Part shown: piece after piece, positions 1 through 11,379 of the stretch
Layout: every line of letters starts with the position of its first letter
How positions within the stretch are numbered: position 1 is the first letter of the stretch
Assembly: GCA_944472135.2 (NCBI GenBank)
Contig: OX235266.1
Location: forward strand, 17,525,925 to 17,589,924
DNA: 64,000 nt
Reading direction: 5' to 3'
Source: Trichobilharzia regenti
Lineage: Eukaryota; Platyhelminthes; Trematoda; Strigeidida; Schistosomatidae
The notes under the pieces: generated by a model
The model's input: the letters and a program-made list of their open reading frames with translations, nothing else
The model's database searches: none
What the model was told of the DNA's origin: nothing
Made by a program: the position numbers and the translations under genes

Positions 1-168
1 ACCCAAAAGAGAAGCAGGGAGTTGGTCAGTCAGTGAGAGGGTGACAAAATGTAGGAGGTGAGGTGAAGAGGAGATGAAAGGATGTAGGTAGACGTGGAGC
101 CAGGTGATGAAAACGTTGGCGGAGAACCGAAAGCATTGAAGACGTGCGGCTGAATCCCTATAATAATA
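1..168 (+). mobile_element. RTE-like LINE, 3' end fragment
   Basis: This stretch matches the 3' part of the RTE-like copies elsewhere in the window (for example 22180-22369): a purine-rich stretch, 'gagaaccgaa', then 'gctgaatccctataataata', a degenerate form of the family's 3' tail. It is truncated by the window edge, so the start is unknown. No open reading frame survives. Confidence 0.6.
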
Positions 169-345
169 CCAACGAAGGTCATCCGTGGCGAGTATTTGTC
201 CCCAATCCCAACCTGTGCATGTACCCCACTGTAGTCATAACTTCTCAATATAACCCACTCCAGGCAACTTGATTATCCCCTAGTTAGCCAGTGAGTTACT
301 CGCGAGCATCAGATTAATTTTCAAGTGGGCAAATTCTGTAGGAAT
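169..345 (-). repeat. Hammerhead-SINE arm, 5' portion
   Basis: The region contains 'gagtatttgtccc', a CCCACTG-like block, and 'gagcatcagattaattttc'. These match in reverse complement the upstream half of the hammerhead-SINE arms (compare 8040-8170 and 12840-12970). The tRNA-like and ribozyme parts are missing. It directly follows the RTE fragment. Confidence 0.5.
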
Positions 346-1290
346 TTTCGCCTGGTTTCAAGTTTTAACAACGGATCGCTAATAAAACCAATTAGGCAAC
401 CAAATATCACCCCTTGCCCTAGCATTTCACAATTCTTTCCTCATTTCAGTAAAAGGCATTTCTTCACATCAAAGAAAGTTAAATTGTAGACAACTGTAAA
501 GAAAAATATCACGACGATTACGTAATCCCCCCAAACAGTCTCTGTCTCCTAAACACATATATGCCTACATATATGTATATAGGCAGGTTTATGCCTTCAT
601 AAGAAAGGATGAAATTTCAAACTAAGCATGCGTTTCATTTCTGTTTAAATTTGTTTCTTAAAGCAGAATGGAGCCTAATTCTCTTCTATTTCCCCTTCAC
701 CTACCGCAGGGAATTTTTCCACAAAGCTTCAGACTGTAATGCATAATGATAATAATAATTATTATAGCAGCAAAAATAATAAATGCCTTTTCCCCTAATA
801 AATTCCCTCTTCACCAATTTCTGGCGATTACTATACTTATTTTACTTATTTTCTCTTTTAAATATTGAAATAAGCAAAATTAAACTGTGATTGGTTACCA
901 TGGTCACGAATTCTGTGTACATATATTTGTATATATGCATGCATAATGACATATATTTGACATACTATCTATTGAGACGCTTTAGAATTCACAATCGGTT
1001 AATGAATAATTGATCAATCAGTCGTCTGTTCAATGATTCAAGGTGGGCGCGACATAATTCATTATATTTTAAACAAAATTCCCTGGAGTATTCCGTCTCT
1101 CTCTCTCTCTTTCTCCCTCATTTTTATTAGAGTCGTAAATAAAATAGACATTTTAAGAGTGTATTTTTCAATTATCTAACGTTTTCTGCCATGTCTGCGT
1201 ACCCTTTAAATATACACACATTAATTATTATGATTATTATTGTTGTTAATATTAAATAATTTCATCATTTGTCACCCCTGTCTTTTGTTT
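346..1290. other. AT-rich upstream region, no gene seen
   Basis: I see no credible open reading frame, RNA gene or repeat family here. There are short AT-rich runs, a CT microsatellite near 1095-1118 and scattered TATA-like strings. It is the distal upstream region of the homeobox gene and may hold regulatory sequence that cannot be read from one genome. Confidence 0.5.
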
Positions 1291-1310
1291 TTGCGCAACA
1301 TTTAATCCCA

Positions 1311-1435
1311 ACCAATCAGAATGATCCATTTGTAAAAGGCGGGAAATCATTTTACAGCTGACCAATCAGAATCAAGATAGGTAAAAAATAAATGTTTTTA
1401 CACAGGAAAAAAGAACTTTGCTTGCCGTATAAAAG
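1311..1435 (+). promoter_or_regulatory. Putative promoter: two CCAAT boxes, E2F-like site, TATA box
   Basis: Two identical ACCAATCAGA strings lie exactly 50 bp apart (1311-1320 and 1361-1370). An E2F-like GGCGGGAAA lies between them at 1338-1346. A TATA box TATAAAAG follows at 1428-1435. Start of transcription would be near 1458, leaving roughly 140 bases of 5' UTR before the ATG at 1601. Spacing and order fit a classical RNA polymerase II promoter. The factor assignments are inferred from consensus only. Confidence 0.7.
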
Positions 1436-1600
1436 GATATATTATATAATGTCTATCTATATATGATGTACTCAAAGCAATAATTAATAAATAACTGGGA
1501 AACAATTACGGTGAACAAGAGATTTGGGGCAAAGTGTATCAAGTCTCTTCGCCTCTCTCTTCAGCTTTCTGCCGCTTTCTTTGTATCTACCGAAATAATT

Positions 1601-2015
1601 ATGTCAAATAATAAACGACCTTCATTTATGGTTCATGATTTATTACAACAAGAAACTGATGAGACACAGACGTTAAAATATTGGCAGCTACAAGAGTTAC
1701 TTGACTTTCAAACACATAAAAAGTCTCTTCTTGATCAGAGTAGCAATAATAATTATAATAATAATGATTGTAGAATTAACCCGAACACAAATAATATTGC
1801 TACTGCTACGTCTCTTATTAACACTACAAATACGACTACTGATATCAGTGATATAAGTAGTTTTTGTCCAATTTATCATGATAAAACAAACCTGTTCAAT
1901 GATCAACATTGTAAATGGGATACAGCATCACAACGTTTCAACGTTTACACCAATGACTGGAATAAACATCTTTCTGGAATACAGCACAAAGAATTTTTGA
2001 ATCGAAAGGACGAAG
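1601..2015 (+). CDS. barhl: BarH-like homeobox protein, exon 1
   Basis: This is the first coding exon, residues 1-138 plus one base of codon 139. I chose the ATG at 1601 because it is the first ATG in frame; the open frame upstream to 1511 has only a GTG. The exon ends at AAG|GTAAT with GT at 2016-2017 (phase 1), which matches the phase of the acceptor before 22837. The N-terminus carries PSFMVHDLL (about residues 8-16), resembling the hydrophobic eh1/FIL motif that Bar-class proteins use to recruit Groucho-type corepressors (family knowledge). The rest is Asn/Thr-rich low complexity, typical of flatworm transcription factors. Assignment to the same gene rests on phase, strand and this motif. 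Confidence 0.85.
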
Positions 2016-2404
2016 GTAATAATAATTCGTTTTCTTGTTTTCTCCTTTTGATTATGATGTAACCTTGGTTATTAATTGGAGAGGTGGGAGGGGGGGGCAT
2101 ACATTTAAATTATAAAATGATTAGTGGATAAGATCGCCAGACAAACTCTTGAGCAAGGCCTGAATGGGGAGCGAGTGACGAGGTGGGTATCACTTTGAGG
2201 GGGACATGGAGTGGATGGGTGAGGGAGGGATTGAAGCTCATAAGTAATCATGGAGCCACCTAAAATAAAGGTTACAAAAACACGGTGAAATTGAGGTGAG
2301 TCTCAGGTAAGTTCCATTCAAAAATCAAGGGAATAATAATAACAGTGGGTTAAATCAATGAAACTGAAAATAGCCATCCAGGCATGAATATATGAACACA
2401 CAAA

Positions 2405-2560
2405 GTTCAGAGAAGAGTCTCTCTCTTTTCGACGGCGAATTCATCCATCACTTAGCTGTAAAATCGCATTTATATATGAAATTATTTTGTGTGTGTGCAT
2501 GTGTGTGTGTGTACATTGGAATGCCAAATAAAAATAGAATAAAAATTATCAAGTTTTAAT
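2405..2560 (-). mobile_element. Penelope-like element terminal fragment
   Basis: Read on the minus strand it carries the PLE-terminal signature seen at seven sites in this window: a GATGAATTC core, then GAAAAGAG, a CTCTTC arm, and CTGAAC. A run of GT repeats lies at 2482-2513. It is a short 3' end only, with no protein remnant. Confidence 0.5.
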
Positions 2561-3100
2561 TTTGTAAGGATTTTGTTTGATTGGTTAGAAGATTTCACCA
2601 TGAACTGATATCAGTTAGGGAGCCATTGAAAAATCAACTGGGATTACGGGACAGCCAGCTGTTTTATCAGCCTAGTTTTTGACCCTCCAGCAGTATGCAC
2701 CCCCATTGCCAGGGTTCAAAACTAGGACCTTTTGGTTACAAGGTTAGCAAGCTCGTAGACCATTGTACCACTACGACCCGATCCATTCGGTACAGCAGAT
2801 TGAAGTTGAGGTAGTGACTCATCGAAGAAGAAGAAGACATTGTGAAGTGGTCGCGCTATTTCATGAACTGGCGGAAGTTAGAATTCATGGGCTGGCCGTT
2901 AGATCGGGTCCTAGTGGCTTAATGGTCTACGAGCTCGCTGACCTTGTAACCAGAAGGTAATGGGTTTCAACCCTGCAGTCTGGATGCGTACTACTGAAGC
3001 GGGCTGGGCTGGCGAAAGAGCTGGCTGTCTAGTACTCCATTGGAGGTTTTCAAATTGGTCTCTAACTAGTCTCAGCTCATGATGAAATCCTCCAATGAGA
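2560..3100. repeat. Hammerhead-SINE foldback element, loop-CTGG subtype
   Basis: A minus-strand SINE arm (2590-2790) is followed by a plus-strand arm (2795-3095), with 3' ends outward. Each arm has a tRNA-like A/B-box region and a hammerhead remnant. The plus-arm ribozyme at 2988-3035 has stem I GTACTA/TAGTAC, a compensatory pair change relative to GTACTG/CAGTAC in other copies. Both arms have stem III with a CTGG loop (CTGGCTGTC). Core position A9 is mutated in the plus arm, so activity is doubtful. Confidence 0.7.
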
Positions 3101-3479
3101 GTCACTGATTACGTGCTCAAAATGTTTCTATAATGTGACAAATAATCAAAATTGTAACTAGGGGCTAACTGTGGTTCAATAAAGAGTGCTCACAATTGAG
3201 CATGTGGTCAACTCTAGTGTCCCTCAGTATATGTTAGGAGAATTCTCTCAAAGTCATCTAAAAAGTCAAAAGAAGCCTCCTGAAAACGGTAAGCTTCCGT
3301 ATACTTTGTATTGTCGAGGAGGCCTTAATGATCCGGATAGAAAACCCTGATTTATGCACACACAGAAGAAATTTCTCTACCTCCTCCTTCTACCCTTGGG
3401 GGGTAGAATTCTAAGTTCTACGACTTTGTTAACAATGTTTTTTTTGTTTTTGAATTTTCGTGTGGCATCTTAGTGACAT

Positions 3480-3830
3480 CTTCTTAACTAACCTTTTATT
3501 TACTCCTTCTACCTATTGAATAATTTACTTTTTGCACACGTGTCTTCATTAACATCCTATTTCATAGTATGCAAACCTTGTCAATACCTACCAGTCTCTG
3601 CTCCGCCCCCACCTCTTAGTTACAATTCTGATTATTCATCCCCATATTACAGAAACATTCTGTTGACATAAACAATAACCCTAACTAAATTTTGTTTGAC
3701 AATCCTAATGTAATGTACACATACACACATAAAATAACTATATGTAAACATGACTGTACTGTGTTAAGTGATGAATGAATTCGCCATGGAAAAGAGACTC
3801 TTTGCTGAACTTTGTTGTTCTCATAAATCG
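3480..3830 (+). mobile_element. Penelope-like element 3' terminal fragment
   Basis: The segment matches 46480-46680: 'aattttgtttgacaa', 'catacacacataaaataac', then the terminal motif ATGAATTCGCC...GAAAAGAGACTCTTTGCTGAAC at 3770-3815. The GAAAAGAG-A-CTCTT part can fold as stem III of a hammerhead. No protein-coding part remains. Confidence 0.55.
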
Positions 3831-4689
3831 CTGAAAATCTACTTTTCATGTTTGCTGTCGGTCATCTGGATAGGCAAACTTATCAGTATGAGGTGACGGC
3901 ACTGATTTCTGCCTTTATCTTCACTGCTCTAAGTTCCAAGTGGAACATGAACTTCAAAGCTTTAAGCTGTGAAGTTTCAGTAGAGGTGATATTTGTTTTA
4001 TTTAACGGATGGGGTGGGGGTGGGTGAGATGGGACTGAGAGTTTCATGACCAACCCTCCTATTTTCTTTGGGCTTACAACTAGCACGGTAGACAGACTTA
4101 AGATGTTTGTTAACCTGAAATTGAACCCGAACTACTTCAGCCTTCGATGAGTATTCTGTTACGTAGCCATCAATGCACATATATGACACACGTGACATTC
4201 AGTTCCGAGGTCAGAAATATGTCTGAGAAGTTAATCAATTTTTAGATGATCTTCTGTGTAGAACTGATAATTTCCATAGGAATCATCAACGCCTCAGCAG
4301 TGCAAAGTACACAGAAGCATACCGGAAAGTTTCTTTTGACTTTGTAGATAACTTTGAATGAGATCTCCTTGCATATTAAATAGTTGGTGTTAAATTATAG
4401 TGCTCTTCATTGATCCACTCTTACCTTTACGTGGCCAAACGCGATGATATTCTTTAACTGTGTTACGCGTAAAACATGCTCACTCAACATGAGCAGGTAA
4501 ATTATTAGATACACACAGAAGTGATTAAATGCGGTAGTTTATCTTTAGAGTTGTTAGAGTACATTGGGTATTAAGAGAATACCAGTTGTAATGAAAAAGT
4601 AGAACATGTTCTTTTCAGGGCGTTTAATGTCCTTTTTCCATAGAGTATCGGTGGAAAAGTTTCCTTTGAACGCCACATTCATGTAAACC
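3831..4689. other. Unclassified intronic sequence
   Basis: I see no open reading frame, tRNA-like head or family tail in this stretch. A G-rich run (GGGGTGGGGGTGGG) occurs near 4009-4025. It may be unique intron sequence or very old repeat. Confidence 0.4.
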
Positions 4690-5330
4690 GTCTTCTTCGA
4701 CAAATAGATGTGGTTGTAATTCGTTGGTATGCAGTTTTATGGGTTGCCTCCAAAGCCTCAGGATGGTCGGGGGTGGGTGCCTTGCGCTGCGGGTTGGCCA
4801 CCCCTCCGTACACCTCTTGAAATGCTCTCATATGACCGGGCGTTTTACATAGCCTCTCCTGAGGAAGTCCTACTCACTGCCTTCACGTGGCGGAGGTGTT
4901 TTTTTTCACCAAAGTGAGAGGGCAAAAGCGGATGCCCGGCGCTCTTCACCGGGTTGACTGTCCATTGAATGACAGTCTAGGGGAGATGGCTAAACCCTGA
5001 TTCCAAACCTCCAACGACTGGCGCATGAAGCTCACCAGAGCTCACCAGTAGGCAGACGTATGGACAAAGGGCTTATTGGATGCCCTGGATGACTGGCCCC
5101 ATTTAAAAAGGCGAATGAACCGGACTCAAGTCACCGGCTGCCAATGGATAGTGGACTTCTTACTCCAATCTTACTACCTTGTAGGTCACACTTGGTTGTG
5201 TAAAGGCTAGAGCTGCACTCTCAAACAAAAGGCCGAGCGATGCTGGGGACATCACTCGTACCCAATTCCCATGAAACTTCATGGTTCATGAAGCCGGCTC
5301 ATCCTCCCGTAGGAGATAGCCGAAGTAAAG
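4690..5330. repeat. GC-rich dispersed block, probably a repeat fragment
   Basis: This block is clearly richer in G+C than its surroundings. It contains a 'cacgtggcggaggtg' segment whose reverse complement recurs in diverged form at 40190-40375. It ends in short 'agtaaagtaaaagtaagtaag'-like repeats. That pattern fits the untranslated end of a non-LTR element. The family is not recognised, and no protein is encoded beyond a 62-codon frame without features. Confidence 0.4.
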
Positions 5331-5749
5331 TAAAAGTAAGTAAGTTTTATGTGTTAATCTATGAAACCTGGAGAGTAGTCATTTTCAAGTTGTGTCTCCC
5401 TCAAAAGGATGATTTCTTCACATATATAGTTTACATTCTTTAAACAGTCAATGAGCATGCGGTTTGGCCTTAGATTAAACGACATAAAATAGAATGTTCA
5501 GATATACATAGTATTCCATTGCTAACGTCATATTGAACTGTGGGAATATATGAGAATAATATTCCGTTGGAACACACTGTCTGTATCAGACAACTACAGG
5601 TTAATCATTATTTGATAGAACTGACTTCTTATGATAATCGTGATAGAGACAACATTTGGATGTATTTCTTTTGAATACATAGCATGGACTTGAACTTTTA
5701 GATTGCTAGTGTCTTAACTATCCCCAGCAAGATGCTTTGATTTCACTCT

Positions 5750-6010
5750 CTTTTTAAAAGGTTTGATTGAATTTGGTATATGACTTTGAAGGATTTTTTA
5801 CCTAATGGAGCTGAATGTCCTGAATATTCATTAGATGTTGCATTACTGAACTGTGTACATCCTTGCATTCTTCGTTTACTAACCATGGTGGATAGGGTTT
5901 GTGAGCATGTTTTACAAGCAGATGCATAGTACGGCCAATGTATTCAACTCCACAAGAGTAAGTCAACTGGTATAGGCATGTTGATCGTCTCGTCATTAAA
6001 TGAAGGTGCC
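5750..6010 (-). pseudogene. PLE GIY-YIG endonuclease fragment
   Basis: The minus-strand frame 5996-5802 encodes YSCGVEYIGRTMHLLVKH followed by a Pro-Trp-Leu-Val-like segment. This is the signature of the C-terminal GIY-YIG nuclease of Penelope-like retroelements (normally CxCG..YIGRT.R.L..R..EH). The catalytic region is diverged and the reverse transcriptase is absent. It is a dead fragment. Confidence 0.6.
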
Positions 6011-6019
6011 AAATAAGTT

Positions 6020-7490
6020 CGCTGCACGTTTCTTGACTTCACTTCTGCTTTCGACTCTGTACCTAGATGTCTCTTGCAAAATAAGCTCTCGATGACACAT
6101 ACTGAGTTCTGGGTCACTAACTGATGCATTTCTACTTCTGAAACAGAATGCCGTACACTGTATACAAAAGTAAATCCTCCTCTGCTGTGATCACTGAAGC
6201 TGGTGTCCCCAAAGGTTCTGTACTCTCCCCACTTCTCTTTTCTTTATTTCTTTCTACATGACTTACCATCTTCAAATGAAATTAATTTTGTTAAATATGC
6301 TGACGAGCTGACTGTATCCTTGCCCGTCAAATGTCAAAGTGACTGCTCCAAACTAAATGGCTTTTTATCAGAAATTAGCCAGTGGTCCAAGGAAAACGGT
6401 CTAACCTCAAATCCCTCTAAATGCCAAACAGTCAATTTCACCAATAGGCATAAATCTGACCTAAACAAACTGGTTAACACTCACGAGGTGTGCAACATTG
6501 ATGGCACTGAAATAGAAACCAAGTCAGAAATTAAATATCTTGGCGTCATTCTATCTGCTGATCTTTCCTGGTCGTCTCATATCTTGATGATCGCCAAGAA
6601 AATATTCCGTCTTACCTTCTACATCAAGAAGTTAAGACATTCTGGAATAACCCAACTCTTACTCCTACAATTCGTTAACTCTCGCATTCTGCCTATTATT
6701 CTTTATTGTTCCTCTTTAGTTTTTCCAGGGCTACTCAAGAAGGACTGTATCTTATTACTCAGGAGGTTAAAGGTTATCAGCAAGGTAAGCGACGTGCCAC
6801 TTAACCAGCTTCTTAATATTCTGGACCCATGTGAAAGATGGGCTAAATCCATTCTACCTAACTCACACCACCCTCTTCATTCACAACTCTCCTCTTGTAT
6901 CTCATCAGGCACAACCAGAAACCTACATAGGAAACTATATGCTCGCACTAGCAAGTACTAAAACTCAACCATACCCTCCCTACTTAGCTCGTGTTCTGTG
7001 CGATAAAGAAAGCATTAGGCGTGATACCTATAATTTATTAAATAGTCAGTAGAACAAGGGGATCTCGTCTTTCCAACTCATTTCATTTATAGGTACAACG
7101 TTTTCTTTCTTTCTTTTCCTTTTCTCTCTCCCTCTTCTTTCTGTTATGTGCTGTTTTGTTTCTCTCTTCCTTACAAACTCTACTTAAAACAGTCTTGTTC
7201 GTTCTTTCACACTCTGTATATCTCGACCCCTTTTGTTACCGCTTACACCGGTAAGTATGCTGGCATCTACTTTTCTAACACCTTGAAACAACATTCTGTT
7301 CAATTTTAGCTTTGCTACCGACATGCTAATATGTTATTATCACAATGAACTGAGACTACCCTTAATCTATGTAGAATTTTATTTATTGTGTTAAAGTACA
7401 CACTGGATGCAATACTGTAGTGAAATGCTGTGAATTCCATTCTGTATCACAAGTACTGTTTTGGAATAAAGCAAACTTATTATTATTATT
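6020..7490 (+). pseudogene. CR1-like non-LTR retrotransposon, degenerate RT and 3' end
   Basis: Fragments of a reverse transcriptase are readable in order: FLDFTSAFDSVPR near 6025, GVPKGSVLSPLLFS near 6200, and KYADEL (usual YADD catalytic box, second Asp lost) near 6290. A long C-terminal region then runs open from 6203 to 6961. Several frameshifts and stops separate these parts, so no active protein is made. The copy ends in 'ttttggaataaagcaaac' plus a TTATT repeat at 7452-7490, which is the tail seen in two other copies (30405-31190 and 10556-11164). CR1/Jockey-type assignment is from motif style; Schistosoma SR1 and Pido are known CR1-like elements. Confidence 0.75.
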
Positions 7491-7589
7491 GATGACTTTC
7501 TGGGAAAGAAAGTATTCTTCGCTGTAATCATCTTTTTAATATTTCCTGTCATCTAATGTGCAAATTGATTTATTCAATATCCCCTTGGA

Positions 7590-7760
7590 TTCCGAGTGGA
7601 ACATAGGGCTGGCTTCAACGAGACATCTTGTTCTATTTTCTGATGTCCTCTTTGCCTGGTTAGCCCATGAATCCCCATAATCTCTCATCTCCTCTCCCCA
7701 TCACCACACGATCTGCTACATGTCACCCTCACACATAATGACCCACTCACTGATTCCCAT
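7590..7760 (-). mobile_element. RTE-like LINE 3' end, minus strand
   Basis: In reverse complement the segment reads through 'gaagccagccctatgttcc' and 'cggaatccaagggg', the family's terminal block. Upstream of it is the 'gaggagatgagag' stretch found in every RTE 3' region here. Only about 170 bases remain. Confidence 0.55.
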
Positions 7761-7796
7761 ATTTTTGCGCAATAGCGCGAAAATATCAAGTGAATT

Positions 7797-8455
7797 AAGT
7801 TCGAGGATTTCATCATGAACTGACATCGGTTAGAGGACCACTGGAAAACCATCTGAGAGTACTGGACAGCTGTTTTTCCTCCGTAATCTAAGACTTCATC
7901 AGTGTTCACCCACTAACAGGGTTCTAACTCAGAATCTCCTGGTTACAAGGCTAGCGAGCTAGCTCGTAGACCATTAAGCCATTAGGACCCGATCCCGTGA
8001 CCATTCGACGAATTTCAACTTCAGCCATCCGTGACAAGTATTTGTCCTCATACCCGACATGTTGTTGCCCACTGGTCACTACTTCCCACTAGAAACCCAG
8101 GTAACTACCTACCTATCTGAATAGGGCCAGTTACTAGTGAGCATCAAATTGGTGTTCGAGTGTTGGTTGTAGAACGCTGTGACCAATCGGATATAGCAGG
8201 TCAGTCGTCAAGACAAATACTCGATACTGGCTAGTGGTCGCGCCATATCGTGAATCGGCAGAAGGTGGAGTTCAAGGGTTGGTCCTTGGTCTACGGCCTC
8301 GCCTTCAAACATCAGGGTCGTGTGTTCGAACCCCTAGTGGTGGGTGCGTACTGATAAAGAGTCCCGAACTTGCCTAACGAAACAGCTGTTCAGTACTCCC
8401 TGGTGATTCTCCAATGATTCTCTAACCGATATTAGCTCATGATGAAATCCTGAAA
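7797..8455. repeat. Hammerhead-SINE foldback element, long minus arm
   Basis: The minus arm (7797-8185) is unusually complete: ribozyme remnant, B box 'gggttctaac' near 7920, A-box region, and the upstream half through 'gagcatcaaattggtg'. A plus arm (8190-8455) follows, with B box 'gtgttcgaacccc' and tail 'tcatgatgaaatcctg'. The arms face outward with their 3' ends. Confidence 0.7.
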
Positions 8456-8711
8456 CTAATCAAATCCCTGCGGCAAGCCAACACTTAATTTAAGTTCAAT
8501 GAATAACCTAAAGAAATCTATTCTAACGCTAATGTTAAGTCGAGCTGAAATCACAGACACTCTAGAATTAACAAAGGCAGGGAAAGAGGAATGAATGGCT
8601 CAAATTTTACTTGGTAAGTAAAGAATGAAGAAAAACTCAGATGTCTTCTGAGGCAGATTTTTTCAATCAATATATCCACAGAAGTGAATATTAATTTTGT
8701 AGTGCACCTTC

Positions 8712-9190
8712 CTGTTATGTACTCGTCGACAAATTATTGTTATGGACTGGTCGAGAATTTAATAGTCCTGACGCAAGAAAAGACGGAGATCAGAAGACCA
8801 CTAGGTTTGCGATGATACTTCTCTTTCCCAAACACAAGGAGAATGCAAAAGTGTCACACAAGAATGTGAATGCAAAATATATATTCATGTCCAGACAAGT
8901 GTGTGAACAAATCAATAGACAGTCTTAACATGGTTGGCTAATTATAATGGAGTGTCGATCCATATATACATAGCAAAATATAGCAGACATGTCAACAACC
9001 ACACATATAATATGGATATGTGTCATCAAGCAACGGACTGTCAACAAACACTCATATTATATATAATATAAGGGGAATATACATTGTTAAAGGAGACAGG
9101 TTCATCAAAGTGAAATGGTCACAGACTAAGCGAGCAAACAGAAAGAGAGATCACCATACACATATATATATATACATATATATATCACTT
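8712..9190 (+). repeat. Dispersed repeat, copy 1 of 2
   Basis: It is nearly identical in order to 14826-15325. Both start TGTTATGT.CTCGTCG, share 'ttatggactggtcgag' and 'gtcctgacgcaagaa', and end near a TA microsatellite. The TG start could mark an LTR, but no matching CA end or duplicated target is visible. No protein of substance is encoded. Confidence 0.55.
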
Positions 9191-9383
9191 CCATTGCACA
9201 AAAATAAATCGGTAAAGTTAAACAATAACGTCGCAGTGGTGCGAACGCTCCAATGACCTTGGACGCATACTAGTCGTGGGCTAGCGACACGTGTCAGTAT
9301 TATAGCGCAGATGTCAACGCTATTCACCAACTTAGGAGCGATCACTTTTCTAAATACTTTTTGGACAATGTGTTAATCGCTCG

Positions 9384-9430
9384 TTAGGGTTAGTGTCAGG
9401 GTCAGGATTAAGGTTAGGGTTACGATTACG
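9384..9430 (+). repeat. Degenerate telomere-like hexamer run
   Basis: The stretch contains GTTAGGGTTAG, 'gtcagggtcagg' and 'aaggttagggttacg', loosely following TTAGGG, the telomere unit used by flatworms and many animals. It is too short and impure to mark a chromosome end. A similar reverse-strand run lies at 61405-61480. Confidence 0.45.
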
Positions 9431-10200
9431 GATGGATTTAGAATTGATGTCATTAACTTTAATTTGTTTTATTATCCACGTTTTCCTGGTAAGTGGTCGT
9501 CGGTCCTCATACTGGAAACTTTAGTAATTCAACCGAGAACTTTTGGGGAAAACTGCCCAACAGGATAAGAGCGATAACACAAGTCACAAAATAAGTTCAC
9601 CTCAAGTTATCTCGGTGAATACATGTACAGAAATTGGTATTACTTTAAAAACTGGTGCCCCTCATTCTAACTGAGATGCATATTTAAATCATGTCAGAGA
9701 AAGATACCCCGGTTGAAATGTGTTTTCGTGCATTTTCTTATAAATATACGTCATTTTATTTGTGCGAAAATGCCTCGTTTTATGACTGGTCAACTCAAGG
9801 TCAGATTCGTGGGTTCGCATTCCCATGGGAGGTTATTGTTTACCTTTGCCATTAAAGTCTAGGATTTGAAATAAATAGATAGAATTGAGACTTAATTTAA
9901 CATTGACTAAACCAAAAAAAAAATAAACAAGTTAACCTGTGGATATTTTTCAGATTTTAAGTTTCAGAGCCTATAATAGTTTAGGGAATACTAGTCAGAT
10001 AGGTTCTTAAAATCTTTTCTTCAAATATTCGCCTAACCTATAAATTCTGACGTTACATCAATACCTTATTATCTTAAAGAAATCTCCATAGATAATCTAA
10101 CACAGTCTCAGAGTCACTAGAAAGAATAGATATTTCATTTAGTCTGTGGATTTGTAGTCGCATTAATTCATACTGAATGTAGCAATGAATAAGTTACCTA
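9431..10200. other. Unclassified intronic sequence
   Basis: AT-rich sequence with no open reading frame, family tail or tRNA-like head that I can recognise. Confidence 0.4.
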
Positions 10201-10223
10201 GAAAGATAGTGAAGGTACTTTTG

Positions 10224-11345
10224 ATTGGACACTAGTTAATGACTAGTGTAATGTGTCTAATCCTCTGTTTAGGTATAGACTGAGCCACTAGGTGACTTAT
10301 CGTGACAGTGTACTGTGAATTGTTGATATTAAATGTTTGGAGGCAGTTAGTGGGCAGTAAGCCTCACCTGACCTGGGTTTCGTGCTAGTTGACACTCTAC
10401 AGTCAGCAAGGAGTATCTGCAACTTTGAAGGAACTCATGCCCCTTTTAAGATGCGAACCCATATCATTGCAGTCAGTGTTGCAGTCAGAGACGTTAACAC
10501 AATTATAAGGTGCACCATGATGGCGATCCGCCTAGTGTGGTCGCCACACTGCACACTTGAGAGAAGGGCTGAGAAGGGCACTAAAAGCCTCCGTTGTAGG
10601 GCAAGTGGGATATCGTTAAATCAACTGGTCAACACTATTGTGGATAGACATATAATGTCATGTAAGAGACTAGCGAATACAATATTGTCAGACCCCGAGC
10701 ATCCTCTCTATACGTAGCTCTCTCCTTGCATTTCATCTGGTAGAACTAGAAGCAGCTATAGGAGGCCATATGCTAGGGCTATCAAGTACAAAACTCGACA
10801 ATACCATATCTGGCACAGCTGTTGTTATGTGATGAGAAATCCATTAGGTATGACACGATCAAATTACTGAGGCACTCTAACAAATAGTCTCATTAGTTTT
10901 TGTTTTCCTTTCCTCGTTACTATTACACTGTTGTTCACATCTTCTATTACACAGTAATTTTATATTTCATATCCTGTGGTGCATTGTTTAAAGTGTAAAC
11001 GCAACGCTGTTCTTTTTCTTTTTTGGGGTGTTGCTTTTTGATTTGAAAATCTTATGAAATCCATGAGGTAATTTGATGCAATATATATTGTAATGCACGC
11101 TGAGAATTCCATACCTGTATCACAAATAGTGTGTTGGAATAAAGCTGTTATTATTATTATTATTGAGTGATAGAATTCCGCCTACAAGACATAGGTTCGA
11201 AGCTCAGATGGGATATCGTTAGTTCCTCAAAGGTTGCAGATACGCCTTGCTGACTGATAGGCGCCAACTAGCATGAAACCTAGTTCAGGTGAGGCTTCTT
11301 GCCCACTGACTGCCTCCAACCATCTAATACCAACAAAAGATAATG
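10224..11345. repeat. Second foldback family, split by a CR1-like insertion
   Basis: The left half (10224-10555) starts GATTGG, then the arms ACACTAGT and ACTAGTGT separated by TAATG, and runs through 'cagttagtgggcagtaagcc'. The right half (11165-11345) carries the inverted counterpart, 'gcccactgactgcctcc'. A CR1-like fragment sits between them. The intact relative is at 47345-47795. Neither half encodes protein. Confidence 0.6.
10556..11164 (+). pseudogene. CR1-like LINE 3' fragment nested in the foldback repeat
   Basis: A weak frame (10600-10717) encodes SGISLNQLVNTIVDRHIMSC, matching the C-terminal VPLNQLLNILVGRHLDLC segment at 30540-30600. The copy ends with 'gtgttggaataaagctg' and a TTATTA tail. 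TTGAG occurs at both junctions (near 10556 and 11163), consistent with a short target duplication. Confidence 0.6.
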
Positions 11346-11379
11346 AATGTATCGCACAATTAAACTATTCAGCTGAGAG

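Noticed and set aside
1511..1600. GTG-initiated N-terminal extension of exon 1
   Set aside because: Animal genes rarely start at GTG, and the ATG at 1601 is directly followed by the conserved PSFMVHDLL motif.
4729..4917. 62-codon frame in the GC-rich block
   Set aside because: No domain, no splice signals, and the block looks like a repeat fragment.
9384..9430. Telomere or chromosome end
   Set aside because: Only a few impure units and the sequence continues normally on both sides.
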